Shown piece by piece: positions 27,934 through 36,980 of a stretch of 64,000 bases of DNA. A model generated the notes under the pieces. The model did no database searches. It was not told where the DNA came from and was given only the letters and a program-made list of their open reading frames with translations. The stretch's first letter is position 1. Each line of letters begins with the position of its first letter. Position numbers and translations under genes: made by a program. Source of the stretch: Halobacteriales archaeon YIM A00013 (lineage in GTDB: Archaea > Halobacteriota > Halobacteria > Halobacteriales > Haloarculaceae); contig JAKCFM010000001.1 in the NCBI GenBank assembly GCA_025041195.1, positions 1,178,001-1,242,000 of the forward strand, read 5' to 3'.

Positions 27934-29076
27934 TTACAAACGGTTGAGTTTTCGCAACAGTTGGCCCTCGTACTGCTCGTCGCTCCGCGTGCCTTTCAGC
28001 TCAAGCACGTTGCGTTCGAGTCGGTCGAGCGCCACCCGGAAGGCAGAATCTGCACCGTAGCCCTCGCCAGTGCCAGCCACGCTGCCACGATTCGTCCGAA
28101 GGCGAATCTGGCAGTTGATGAGCGGGGTGCCCCGGAGTTTCTCCTTGTGTTTCTGGAACCGAACGTGTGCATGCTGAACGCTCATTCGCTGGTACTTCTC
28201 GGCGACCTGCTCGATGCTCTGGCGGATTTCCTCACGGCTGAGCGTATCAAGCAAGGAGATGTTCGTGATCTGGACGTCGAGATACTCCTCCTCGGTGAAC
28301 GTCAGTGCACGAAGCACGTCAGTTTTTGTCACCACGCCCTCAACAAACGATGTATCCTCAGTTTCCGTGACGATGAGTCCACCGTAATCGAACTCAAGCA
28401 TCCGTTCGACAGCCTCCTGAACGGACTCGCTCGCCGTAATCGTCTCGACAGGGCTTGCCATCACGTCGTACACCGGGATATCGAGCACCCGTTCGCTGTC
28501 ACCCGCTCGATCGCCGTGTGTTGGCTTATCCATATCACGAACGGCAACGTCGATGATGTCGTGCGTGGTGACAATCCCGGTGAGCTGGTTGGTTTCATTG
28601 ACAACCGGCAGCCGAGAGATGCCGTTCTCTCGGAGGAGATTGATGATCCGCCCGATGTTCGTGTCTTCAGTGACGGTCACTGGCGAATCGGAGTAGATCT
28701 GCTTGATCGTGAGCACATCAAGATTGTCGAGAACGGCCTCAAGAATGGCGTTCGCGGTTACCATTCCCCAGAGATCGTCGTGTTCGAACACCGGTGCCAC
28801 CTTCGTGCCACCTTCGACAAGCATGCGCGCGACGTCACGAACGTCGCTCCCACGATCGATCTTTGGCGCGGACTGCACGAGAGCCTGCACTTTCGTGCTG
28901 TCTTCGACGTGGGATTGTAACAGCAACTGCTCTGTTACGATGCCACGATAGCCACCGTCGTTCGTGACGATAACACCTTTCGGGTTGTCACGATCGAAAA
29001 TGGCACGAACCTTCGAGACAGTCTCCGAAGCGTCGACTTCGACCGTATCACGGGTCGCGATATCTGCGATGTCCAT
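27934..29076 (-). CDS. Four-CBS-domain protein fused to an HPF/RaiA-like ribosome hibernation domain
   Basis: A 380-residue soluble protein starting MDIADIATRDT at ATG 29076. Four CBS units are visible (about residues 1-60, 62-120, 125-185 and 205-265); such tandem pairs bind adenine nucleotides or S-adenosylmethionine. The C-terminal 100 residues resemble the hibernation promoting factor fold: DVQITNISLLDTL, AHVRFQKHKE and a final helix FRVALDRLERNVLELKG. The architecture suggests that nucleotide levels control binding to the ribosome. Family function is known for HPF; the nucleotide link is inference. Confidence 0.75.
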   Translation of the reverse strand: MDIADIATRDTVEVDASETVSKVRAIFDRDNPKGVIVTNDGGYRGIVTEQLLLQSHVEDSTKVQALVQSAPKIDRGSDVRDVARMLVEGGTKVAPVFEHDDLWGMVTANAILEAVLDNLDVLTIKQIYSDSPVTVTEDTNIGRIINLLRENGISRLPVVNETNQLTGIVTTHDIIDVAVRDMDKPTHGDRAGDSERVLDIPVYDVMASPVETITASESVQEAVERMLEFDYGGLIVTETEDTSFVEGVVTKTDVLRALTFTEEEYLDVQITNISLLDTLSREEIRQSIEQVAEKYQRMSVQHAHVRFQKHKEKLRGTPLINCQIRLRTNRGSVAGTGEGYGADSAFRVALDRLERNVLELKGTRSDEQYEGQLLRKLNRL

Positions 29077-29163
29077 GGTGGCCTCCACAAACAGGTTCGG
29101 TGTGAACGACTATCAAAGTTGTCGCGAAACGTATTCCCGTGACGGGCCCGTGGTAGAACGGAG

Positions 29164-29712
29164 CTACTGAAAGCCGTGGTCGATGCCATCTTCTTCGATG
29201 ACATCCTCAAGATCGGATTCGAGGAGGCGTTCAGCCTCTTCGAACGTGGTAGAGAGCTCGTCAAGTTGTTCCGGTCTGTCGTACTGATCGTACGCCATTG
29301 GCCCGTATGCCGGCGAATCCAGCGCCCCCATCACGTCTTCGAACAGCGCGTCGGGTGTTGTCGGTGCCGAAGCGTGCGTTTCGATCACTGTCTCAAGCTG
29401 TTCTGCAGTTCGTTCGGCGTCACTTTCGTCCTCAATCGGACGCTGGACGCCGAATCGAGCGGTTGCATCGGTCGGGAACAGTGGTTCGAGATCGTCATCG
29501 ATCCGTCGCGCAACTTTCGAGCCAACGCCCTTCACTTCAAAGGGATTTTTCGCGTACGTTTTTAGCTGAAACACACCCCGATCCGGATGGCCAAGATACA
29601 GATCTTCACCGACGCCTCGTTTGCGATCGCCGGCAACTGCGCGCCAGTCTTCAGGCGTTGCTGTAGAGTCGACGACATCGGTCAGAATGTCCTGCCAATC
29701 ACGAATACGCAT
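29164..29712 (-). CDS. Conserved haloarchaeal protein of unknown function
   Basis: A 182-residue acidic protein, soluble by eye. It has the stretches EDLYLGHPDRGVFQLKTYAKNPF near residue 36 and GVGSKVARRIDDDLEPLF, and a helical acidic C-terminal region. I recognise no characterised family. It lies between the CBS-HPF gene and tpiA on the same strand, with about 40 bp before tpiA. Confidence 0.7.
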   Translation of the reverse strand: MRIRDWQDILTDVVDSTATPEDWRAVAGDRKRGVGEDLYLGHPDRGVFQLKTYAKNPFEVKGVGSKVARRIDDDLEPLFPTDATARFGVQRPIEDESDAERTAEQLETVIETHASAPTTPDALFEDVMGALDSPAYGPMAYDQYDRPEQLDELSTTFEEAERLLESDLEDVIEEDGIDHGFQ

Positions 29713-29751
29713 TGACGTGACGTACGCAATCCCATTTAAAGAGCGTATCGG

Positions 29752-30402
29752 CTAGTCGTGAACGCCAGCCACTAGCCCGTTGAGCGCGCGTGCAGGATCA
29801 TCGGCGAGCGCAACACCGCTTGCCAACAGGACGCCGTCACTGCCGAGTTCGCTGGCGGCCGCCACGTCGTCGCCAGAAGAGATGCCCGCACCGCAGAGGA
29901 CGGACACGCTTTCGTCGATTGCTGTGGCTCCAGCAACCGCTTCGCGAACGATCTCTGGATCGGCCTGGCTGACTGGCGTGCCCGATCCAATCAGCTCTGG
30001 GGGTTCGACAGCAACCGCCGTGGGCGACAGCGCCGACACCGCGCTGATCTGAGCGGGATTGTTGGCACAGACGATTGTTTCGAGGCCCACGTCGTCAGCC
30101 CGACTGATCGCGCCATCGATCTCTGCGAGCGTGCGTCTGCGCTCTGAATGATTGAGAAGCGTCCCAGTTGCGCCCGCGTTGGCGACCGAACGCGGCCGTA
30201 CGTGGCCGGTGTGGCTTCCCGAATCGATCGAATCGACGTGCTGGGCCCACGTTTCGACGCCATGGTCAGCGACGGCTGCGATGTCGGTCGGCTGGGGCGC
30301 AACGGCGAGTCTGGCAGTCGTGTCATCGGCCACATCTCCGACGGCGGTCGCCACGGCGATCGGATCACAGTCGTACGCCTTCAGGTTAACGACGATGAAC
30401 AT
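29752..30402 (-). CDS. tpiA: Triosephosphate isomerase
   Basis: A 216-residue archaeal-type TIM, shorter than the bacterial enzyme. It interconverts DHAP and glyceraldehyde 3-phosphate. Catalytic residues are visible: Asn and Lys in VNLKAY near residue 6, His in LLNHSERR near residue 84, Glu in VEPPELIG near residue 134, and a phosphate loop [10 protein letters not shown] near 171. Confidence 0.95.
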   Translation of the reverse strand: MFIVVNLKAYDCDPIAVATAVGDVADDTTARLAVAPQPTDIAAVADHGVETWAQHVDSIDSGSHTGHVRPRSVANAGATGTLLNHSERRRTLAEIDGAISRADDVGLETIVCANNPAQISAVSALSPTAVAVEPPELIGSGTPVSQADPEIVREAVAGATAIDESVSVLCGAGISSGDDVAAASELGSDGVLLASGVALADDPARALNGLVAGVHD

Positions 30403-30450
30403 ATCGGAGCAGGGACGCCAGGAGGGAAATAGCTGGCCGTTCGCAACGGC

Positions 30451-30972
30451 TTACTTGCGTTTGACGACGTCACCAAGCGTGTAGTTACCGGTTGAGCCAC
30501 CACCATCCCACTCGTTATCCTCGGAGTCACCCGATGCTGAGAGCGTGATGTCGAGTTTGCGTTCAAGTTTTTCCTGCACGTCATCGCTCGGGAGCACGTC
30601 ACCGTGTTCGAGCTTGCTGATGAGGCTGGCCTTCTCGTTGAGCTGATCGGCCAGTTCTTCCTGTGACAGTCCGGCCGATTCACGGGCAGCTCGAATCCGG
30701 TCATCGTAATCCTGAGCGACTTCGTCCATCTCGTCGAACATATCCGTCCGACGGGAGCGACTGCGTGACCCACTACTGCTCGACCCACTGGTCTTCGATG
30801 ACGAGGAGTCGCTCGACCCCGTCGAGTATTTCGTGGACGTGCTCGAAGTGGAGGACGTCGTGACCTCCGTGCCGAAGTCCGTACAGTCGTTACACACATC
30901 GATCTGTGCCCCTTCGATACGGACCGTCGTCAGGGACCCCACCTCCTTTCCACACATCTCACATTGAGGCAT
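30451..30972 (-). CDS. MBF1-like transcription factor (zinc ribbon plus HTH)
   Basis: A 173-residue protein starting MPQCEMCGKEV at ATG 30972. An N-terminal zinc ribbon (CEMC, CNDC) is followed by a Ser/Thr-rich linker (about residues 38-75) and a Cro-type HTH (IRAARESAGLSQEELADQL, about 95-140). Homologs of eukaryotic multiprotein bridging factor 1 bridge activators and TBP or bind ribosomes. The C-terminus ends TGNYTLGDVVKRK, as in archaeal MBF1. Confidence 0.9.
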   Translation of the reverse strand: MPQCEMCGKEVGSLTTVRIEGAQIDVCNDCTDFGTEVTTSSTSSTSTKYSTGSSDSSSSKTSGSSSSGSRSRSRRTDMFDEMDEVAQDYDDRIRAARESAGLSQEELADQLNEKASLISKLEHGDVLPSDDVQEKLERKLDITLSASGDSEDNEWDGGGSTGNYTLGDVVKRK

Positions 30973-31037
30973 ACCAGAATCTTTGCTACCGTTGGGTATA
31001 AATGGTACGCCGACCGATCCGCGATCGCGAGATATTC

Positions 31038-31646
31038 TCACTCCAGCGCGGCCAGTGCGTGGTAGAACCGCTGGAGCGCCGTGAGGTGTCCGACGACCGT
31101 TAACACGATCAGCAGCCAGCCAAACACGGTGAACCCAGCGATCGAATCCGTCAGAACTGTCGTGAGAACGCCACCGACCCCAACAAGCGCAAGTCGGTCT
31201 GCTCGACCGACAAGGCCGCCATACACCCGGTCAAGCCCGACTGCTTGCGCCTGTGTTCCCAGATATGAGGTCATCAACACCCCAGTGACCGCCGTGAGCC
31301 CGAGCCAGTACTGCCCACAGCCCGCAGCAACGCCCACGATAACGAGAATGTCAGCGTACCGATCGATGACGTGGTCGATGAGATCGCCAGCCGGCGAGGT
31401 GGTATTTCGCTCGCGAGCAATTGCTCCATCGAGGAGATCGAGCCAGCCGTTGGCAAACACCAACAGCGCACCAAGCAGCCCAAGCGCCGGCGTCGTAGCC
31501 ACACCACTGAACGCCAGCGCGGCCCCTCCAGCAACGACGAGCGCAATGACACTGACGGCGTTGGGTGTCAGCCCGATCGATATCGAAGCAGCCACCAGTG
31601 GCGAAAGCAGTCGTTCGGTGACGGGACGGAGCTGATCCAGGGTCAT
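31038..31646 (-). CDS. CDP-alcohol phosphatidyltransferase
   Basis: A 202-residue membrane protein with about six helices. The family signature D-G-x2-A-R-x8-G-x3-D-x3-D is present around residues 71-95 (LLDGAIARERNT, then GDLIDHVIDRYAD). It probably makes archaetidylinositol phosphate or a related archaeal phospholipid. It overlaps the AK6-like gene by 4 bp and belongs to the hisC-AK6-pgsA-type operon common in haloarchaea. Confidence 0.9.
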   Translation of the reverse strand: MTLDQLRPVTERLLSPLVAASISIGLTPNAVSVIALVVAGGAALAFSGVATTPALGLLGALLVFANGWLDLLDGAIARERNTTSPAGDLIDHVIDRYADILVIVGVAAGCGQYWLGLTAVTGVLMTSYLGTQAQAVGLDRVYGGLVGRADRLALVGVGGVLTTVLTDSIAGFTVFGWLLIVLTVVGHLTALQRFYHALAALE

Positions 31647-32143
31647 AGATACGAGGTGTAATCAACGGTGCCGACGCCCGGTTCGCGGTCGCCAGACAGA
31701 ACGCGTTCTATCTCTGTGGCCACGGCTGACGGTGCCGTGTCTGTCGTTTCGATTTCGTACACCGAACCAGGGCCGTGTCGATCGACCGCTTCGGAGAGAA
31801 TCACGTCGAGTGCTTCTGCCTCTGCGTTTTCAGCGCGGGACGCGCGTGATTCGTCTCGGTCCTTCAATCGCTCAACCAGTGTGTCTGGCGCACAGCGCAA
31901 CACGACGACGCGATCTGCCGGGAAGTGGTGTGCGAGATGGGATTCGACGATCGCTGGCGACTGCGCTTCGAGCCACGCTTCGATCGCCTCGAAATCCGCA
32001 ATGTGGCTGTCGCGTTCGTCGTCAGTGTCAGTGTATAACGACTCCGATTTGATCACCTCATTGAGATGAACCACATCGTCAGCAAGCTGGTCAGTGGCGG
32101 TCGTCTTTCCCGTTCCAGGGGTGCCAGTTATCGCGAGTTTCAT
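31643..32143 (-). CDS. Adenylate-kinase-like NTPase (AK6/Fap7 family)
   Basis: A 166-residue P-loop protein, Walker A GTPGTGKTT near residue 8. It matches the AK6/Fap7 group, linked to small-subunit ribosome maturation and adenylate kinase activity. Overlaps hisC upstream and the CDP-alcohol transferase downstream by 4 bp each, so all three are cotranslated. Confidence 0.85.
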   Translation of the reverse strand: MKLAITGTPGTGKTTATDQLADDVVHLNEVIKSESLYTDTDDERDSHIADFEAIEAWLEAQSPAIVESHLAHHFPADRVVVLRCAPDTLVERLKDRDESRASRAENAEAEALDVILSEAVDRHGPGSVYEIETTDTAPSAVATEIERVLSGDREPGVGTVDYTSYL

Positions 32144-33207
32144 ACGATATCGTTGAGGACATCTACGGCGCGTTTCGTTTCTAGTTCCGTGCCACAGGTG
32201 ATGCGCACACAGTCATCGAGTCCAAAGCTCGTACAATCGCGGATGATGACGCCACGCTCTTTGCACGCCTGTGCGACCTCGCTTCCATCGCCGACGGCCG
32301 CGAGGACGAAGTTCCCCCCGCTCTCGAACGTCTTCGCATCGAGGTGGTCGTGCATGTACGACCGGGCCCAGCGGGCGAGCGCAACGGTTCGTTCGACGTG
32401 ACGCTGATCGTCCAGCGCGGCAAGTCCTGCCCGACAGGCGAGCAAGCTCGCAGCGAACGGCGTTGTCACCTTCGAGTACACCGACGCCCACGCAGCGGGC
32501 GCAACGAGATAGCCCAGCCGGAGCCCGGCCAGGCCGTGATCTTTCGAGAACGTTCGGAGCACCGCAATATCATCGCGGTGGTCAAGCAGCTCGATCGCGC
32601 TGGGCGCGTCGGTGAACGAGCCGTAGGCCTCATCGACGAGCAAGAGCGTCCGTTCGTCAGTTTGCTCTGCGATCGTCGATAGCGCCGCGTGCGAGAGCTC
32701 GCTCCCCGTCGGATTGTGTGGTGACGTGAGATAGATAATCCGCTCGCCGTCGTACGCATCGAGCACGGTCGATGCGCTCTGTTCGAACTCCCGGCTGCGA
32801 TCGAGACTGTAGGAAGCCACGGTTGCGTGATGATAGCGGGCGCTCATCGGATAGTAGGCAAATCCCGGATCCGGAACCAGCACTCGATCTCCAGGGTCGA
32901 GAAACGCACGAGCGAGATAATCGAGCGCGCCATCGCCGCCGTTGGCGAGCCAGATCTGCTCGAACTCCACGTTCCAGTGGCTGGCAATGGCTCCCCGGAG
33001 GTCCGTGTGAGCGGCTTTGGGATAGTCGTTGATCTCCGTTGCCCCCGCTTCGATCGCGTCGACGGCAGCCGGATTCGGACCGAGCGGATTTTCATTTGAG
33101 GAGAGGGTGACCAGCTCATCGGGCGTGACCCCGAGCTCGCGAGCCACCTCCTCGATCCCCCGTCCAGCCCGATAGACGCTGTGTGAACTGAGATCCCGAG
33201 GCTGCAT
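32140..33207 (-). CDS. hisC: Histidinol-phosphate aminotransferase
   Basis: A 355-residue PLP-dependent class I/II aminotransferase that converts imidazole acetol phosphate to histidinol phosphate. The start is MQPRDLSSH at ATG 33207. Visible: LSSNENPLGP near residue 34, the Schiff-base Lys in RTFSKDHGLAGLRLGY near residue 215, and a C-terminal DCVRITCG. It heads the three-gene operon. Confidence 0.92.
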   Translation of the reverse strand: MQPRDLSSHSVYRAGRGIEEVARELGVTPDELVTLSSNENPLGPNPAAVDAIEAGATEINDYPKAAHTDLRGAIASHWNVEFEQIWLANGGDGALDYLARAFLDPGDRVLVPDPGFAYYPMSARYHHATVASYSLDRSREFEQSASTVLDAYDGERIIYLTSPHNPTGSELSHAALSTIAEQTDERTLLLVDEAYGSFTDAPSAIELLDHRDDIAVLRTFSKDHGLAGLRLGYLVAPAAWASVYSKVTTPFAASLLACRAGLAALDDQRHVERTVALARWARSYMHDHLDAKTFESGGNFVLAAVGDGSEVAQACKERGVIIRDCTSFGLDDCVRITCGTELETKRAVDVLNDIV

Positions 33208-33295
33208 GAGTAGTATGTGAACGCTGCAGACGGTCGCTCTTAAACGTGCCCACACGAATCGCAGCTAGCCACCACTCACGATCTGCCTGTCACCC

Positions 33296-34519
33296 TCACA
33301 CGCGCTCGGGGTCGTACACCTGCGTGAGCACGAGAATTACACCGAGCGCTGCCAGCCCAGCACCGAACGCAAACGGCGTAACGTAGCCAAACTGAACCAA
33401 CACGCCGGAGGAAAGCGGCCCCAGCGCCGTTCCGAGACCGAATGTCATCGTCAACAACGACAGCTGTGAGCCCGAGTGCCCTTCGAGCGCAAAATCACCA
33501 GCAAGCGCGAGCGCTGGGGCAAACACCATCGCCCCTGCTACCCCCTGAAAAAATCTGGCACCGACCATCGCAAGTGAGGTCGTGATATATCCCTGTGCCA
33601 GCGTCGACGGGACGAGCAACACCATTCCCACAAGGATGAACGGCCGGCGGCCAATGCGATCGCTCGCGTGTCCGATCGGCGTCTGTAACACCACCTGCGC
33701 GACGACGAACGCCGCAAACTGGACGCCAAACATCGCGGGGGTCTGCTGAAGCCGTCGGTTGACGTGGGGTTCAATCGTGGAGAGCAAGGCGATGGAGATG
33801 GCCATAAACAGCGACACGATCGCCAACGCGAAGATTGGATCTAGCCTGGTCGGCCCATCCGAAAAGACGTCCACGTGGAACGGCTCGGTGCTTGGCGACG
33901 TTTCTGGGCTGTCATCAACGAACACGGTCACCAGCACGAAACTGGCAAAAATCGCCAACCCAGCAACGACAAACGCCAGGTGAAACCCATCGACAGTCTG
34001 CCCGGCGAACCGAAACGTACGGACGTGGAGTATCGCCCCGGAGACGATCGGGCCAAGTCCAAAGCCCACGAGTCGAAACGTGTTGTACACGCCCATATTC
34101 CCACCTCGGTGGCCCGCACCAGCGTACTCATCGATCAGCGCCACGGATGCAGGAATTGTGAGCGCTGCACCAATTCCCTGAAACGCGCGAATGATGAGCA
34201 AACTGCCGTAGCTGTTCGCAAACGAATAGGCAAAGCTTGACAGACAGAGCACCGCTAACCCAGCCAGCACGAACAGCTTTCGTTTGCCGGCACGATCGGA
34301 CGCTCGACCGGTGAACGGCTGCCCGAAACTGTTCAAAAATCCAAACATCGACAGGATAACGCCGGTGAGCAGCGACGCTGAGAGCCCCAACGGCGGCGTG
34401 CCAAACCCCTGGGCGATGTACACTGGCAACACGACGATCAGAAACGAATTGCCGAACGAATCCACCATCCGTGCGAGTGCAAGCGAGAGCACCGATCGAT
34501 TCACGCCAAGTGTGACCAT
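33296..34519 (-). CDS. MFS transporter
   Basis: A 407-residue major facilitator protein with 12 predicted helices in two six-helix halves. Motif A-like loops occur in both: GRASDRAGKRKLF near residue 70 and GHASDRIGRRPFI near residue 280. The substrate is unknown; resemblance is to drug/metabolite efflux carriers. Single gene with its own promoter region. Confidence 0.9.
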   Translation of the reverse strand: MVTLGVNRSVLSLALARMVDSFGNSFLIVVLPVYIAQGFGTPPLGLSASLLTGVILSMFGFLNSFGQPFTGRASDRAGKRKLFVLAGLAVLCLSSFAYSFANSYGSLLIIRAFQGIGAALTIPASVALIDEYAGAGHRGGNMGVYNTFRLVGFGLGPIVSGAILHVRTFRFAGQTVDGFHLAFVVAGLAIFASFVLVTVFVDDSPETSPSTEPFHVDVFSDGPTRLDPIFALAIVSLFMAISIALLSTIEPHVNRRLQQTPAMFGVQFAAFVVAQVVLQTPIGHASDRIGRRPFILVGMVLLVPSTLAQGYITTSLAMVGARFFQGVAGAMVFAPALALAGDFALEGHSGSQLSLLTMTFGLGTALGPLSSGVLVQFGYVTPFAFGAGLAALGVILVLTQVYDPERV

Positions 34520-34684
34520 CTATCGCCTCACCCATCGAACAGAGTGCTGGCGGGTCGAGAGTCGTCGTGGTACAGAGTATATCTGTTGGCCAACTGTCTC
34601 GTTCATACCGGCCAGTCTCACGAACATCGACTGCGAACCGATACACCAGCAATACCCAAGAAAGTTCGTTCCAGCTTGCTCTCG

Positions 34685-35575
34685 TTATACTGTCGGAGAT
34701 ATGACTGTTTCAGTGGATGAAAACAGTTTGACGGCACACTCGTGGTGCGAGGTCCGTTCCGACCCGTTTTCGAGAAGCACCGTTTCGGACGGAAACAGCT
34801 GCTCACCGATCGTGAGGCCGTTTTCCCGCGCTGTCGAGCCAGAGACCGTGAGATAGACGCCCAGTCCGGTGTTTGCGATTGCCCGTTCTTCATCGGTCCC
34901 CTGAGCAGGATAGCAGAACTCGACGGACTGCATGGCGGTTGTGCCGAGGACGGCACGGACGAGGCGTTCGTAGCGTGGGTCAATGCAGAGCGCCCCATCG
35001 TACTCCTCGACGAACGACCGCGTCAGGCTCTGTGCACCGACCGTCTCGGTCGTTCCAAGCAGTGTGTGATACACCGTATCGCCGAGTCCGTTCACGACGC
35101 GAACGTCAGTGTCGTGTGGATCGATCCGACCGTTGATGGCGTTTACATCCCGCAGTGGCTTGGAATCGAGCGTCACCACTTCTTCGAGCACCAGGTCAGC
35201 ACTGTCGAATCCCAGCGCGAACTCGTGCTTTCGTAACGCACGAAACGGCTCCTCTCGGCCGATGAGCTGGAGGTCGAACCCGTCCATCGAAATCGTCACC
35301 GAGTCGAAAACGATGCGTCGCGGAAGACCATCGCGGGCGTCCCGACAGAGGGTGTACTCCGGTGCGGTTCGATCGGTAGCGTTGCTATGGGCAGCCAGTC
35401 TGTCGTACACCGACCGATCGTCGTCGATCGTTCCTTTGGTGATCGCCTTTTCCCGATCGAGCGTTTCGATGATTCGCTCTGGGAGGACCCAGTCGGTTCG
35501 TGTCTCACGCAGTCGCCGGAGGACGGCGTACAACGGCCGCCCCTTGCGCGGCACCGCAACCCGAATCGTCGTCAT
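34685..35575 (-). CDS. HisG-like (ATP phosphoribosyltransferase-fold) orphan
   Basis: A 296-residue protein. The N-terminus MTTIRVAVPRKGRPL recalls HisG (IAVPNKGR), and the stretch TVSGSTARENGL followed by ETVLLENG near residues 240-270 matches the HisG phosphate-binding signature, where GTTLRxNGL is typical. The middle is divergent and the family's ATP and PRPP residues cannot be confirmed. It may be a non-catalytic paralog or a different binding-fold enzyme. No other his gene adjoins it. Confidence 0.55.
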   Translation of the reverse strand: MTTIRVAVPRKGRPLYAVLRRLRETRTDWVLPERIIETLDREKAITKGTIDDDRSVYDRLAAHSNATDRTAPEYTLCRDARDGLPRRIVFDSVTISMDGFDLQLIGREEPFRALRKHEFALGFDSADLVLEEVVTLDSKPLRDVNAINGRIDPHDTDVRVVNGLGDTVYHTLLGTTETVGAQSLTRSFVEEYDGALCIDPRYERLVRAVLGTTAMQSVEFCYPAQGTDEERAIANTGLGVYLTVSGSTARENGLTIGEQLFPSETVLLENGSERTSHHECAVKLFSSTETVISPTV

Positions 35576-35645
35576 TGTTCACAGTGAGTCTATCGAGTGG
35601 TATAACCCGTCCGATCGTGCCATGGGCTTGCCTCTCAATCGACGA

Positions 35646-36839
35646 TCACTGCCAGTGCAGCGCAACCAGTTCCATTTCACCAGAGTCGACCATCACTGGA
35701 ACGTAGAGGCGTTCGTTCCCGACGGTCATCGCTGGGCCGATTCGACGGCCAAGCTGGTGTGTCCAGTTGCGAATATCAAATCGTACCCCGGCCAGGCTTT
35801 TCCCACCGCCTGCATCGAGCGCCACCAGCGTTGGTCCGGAGCCTAACAAAAGCGTCGAGCCAACCAGCAGCGGTGCTGCCTCAATCGTGTGATCGAAGGT
35901 TTCTTTCCAGGCCGTCGACCCCGAATCGGTCGTAATCGCCCGCACTTGCTGGTCCGAAACGGCGTAGATCGACCCGTTGCCCACGACCATTCCGTCGGAT
36001 TGGAGCGCCGTCTGGTAGGATTTCCACTGCTGTGATCCCGTGACGGGATCGAGTGCATAGCAGACCGACTCCGTATCGACCACAAACACGTTCCGTGTGG
36101 TGATCACCGGCGGAACGTCACAGCCACCAGAAAGCGACGTTCGCCACAGGCCGGACCCATCAGCGGTGAACCCGTACACTTCACCAGCGTTGGTCGTCGC
36201 GACGATATACTCAGCTGCCACGCCGAGTGCAGCGGTGACAGGACCGAACACGGAGCGCTGCCAGTTTCTCGTTCCATCGGTGGTTTTGATGGAGACGATC
36301 TGTTCAGTGGTCGTTCCAGTCAGCAGTGTGTGGCCGCCGTTCGTCACCGTCGGACCGGCCGTCACCTGACCAATCTCTGCCCTGTCGATCGACCAGCGAC
36401 GATCGCCGGTGTGACGATCCAGCGCAACGATTGCAGCATCGCCGCCTGCAATCCCAACATACACGGTATCACCGTGGACGGCTGGCGACGTGACCGTCCC
36501 CGAAACGGTGAACTGCCATTGGTTGCGCCCGGTGTCCCCTTCGAGCGCGAGTAGCCCGTCCGACTGTGGGACGAACACCGTATTCCCTGCGACGATTGGC
36601 TCTCGAACGTCAGCACCAATCGATTGTCGCCAGTCAACAGTTGGGCGGGCGACGGATCCCGTCGCCGAAGCTGCTCGCGTGTTGGCCGTATCGTATCCGA
36701 CGGTCGGCCACTGCTGGTCGGCCGAAATCGGCTGGGCCCCACTGGCGTTTGACGGCGAATCCCCGCCGACACAGCCCGCAAGCACCCCGCTGACACACGC
36801 CGCCAGAAAATGGCGGCGAGAGAAGTCGGATTCAGACAT
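35646..36839 (-). CDS. PQQ-like beta-propeller lipoprotein
   Basis: A 397-residue exported protein. A Tat motif with lipobox is clear (SRRHFLAACVSGVLAGCVGG), so Cys-22 or so should be lipid-modified. The rest is a PQQ-like/WD-type propeller of about seven blades, with repeated AL(D/E)xxTGxxxW-like elements. It lacks obvious cofactor residues and may act in protein assembly like BamB or bind ligands. Function unknown. Confidence 0.8.
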   Translation of the reverse strand: MSESDFSRRHFLAACVSGVLAGCVGGDSPSNASGAQPISADQQWPTVGYDTANTRAASATGSVARPTVDWRQSIGADVREPIVAGNTVFVPQSDGLLALEGDTGRNQWQFTVSGTVTSPAVHGDTVYVGIAGGDAAIVALDRHTGDRRWSIDRAEIGQVTAGPTVTNGGHTLLTGTTTEQIVSIKTTDGTRNWQRSVFGPVTAALGVAAEYIVATTNAGEVYGFTADGSGLWRTSLSGGCDVPPVITTRNVFVVDTESVCYALDPVTGSQQWKSYQTALQSDGMVVGNGSIYAVSDQQVRAITTDSGSTAWKETFDHTIEAAPLLVGSTLLLGSGPTLVALDAGGGKSLAGVRFDIRNWTHQLGRRIGPAMTVGNERLYVPVMVDSGEMELVALHWQ

Positions 36840-36980
36840 CTACTGTGACCTACTCTGGTGGCCCGGTATAAATTCCTCTTCACTCTGGATTGGTCTCCCA
36901 CAGCTGAACGCGTCGCTATGAGAACAAAACTGGCCGCAACTACCGACTCAATCAGGACTGTGTGGACCCTACGTCGCGAT

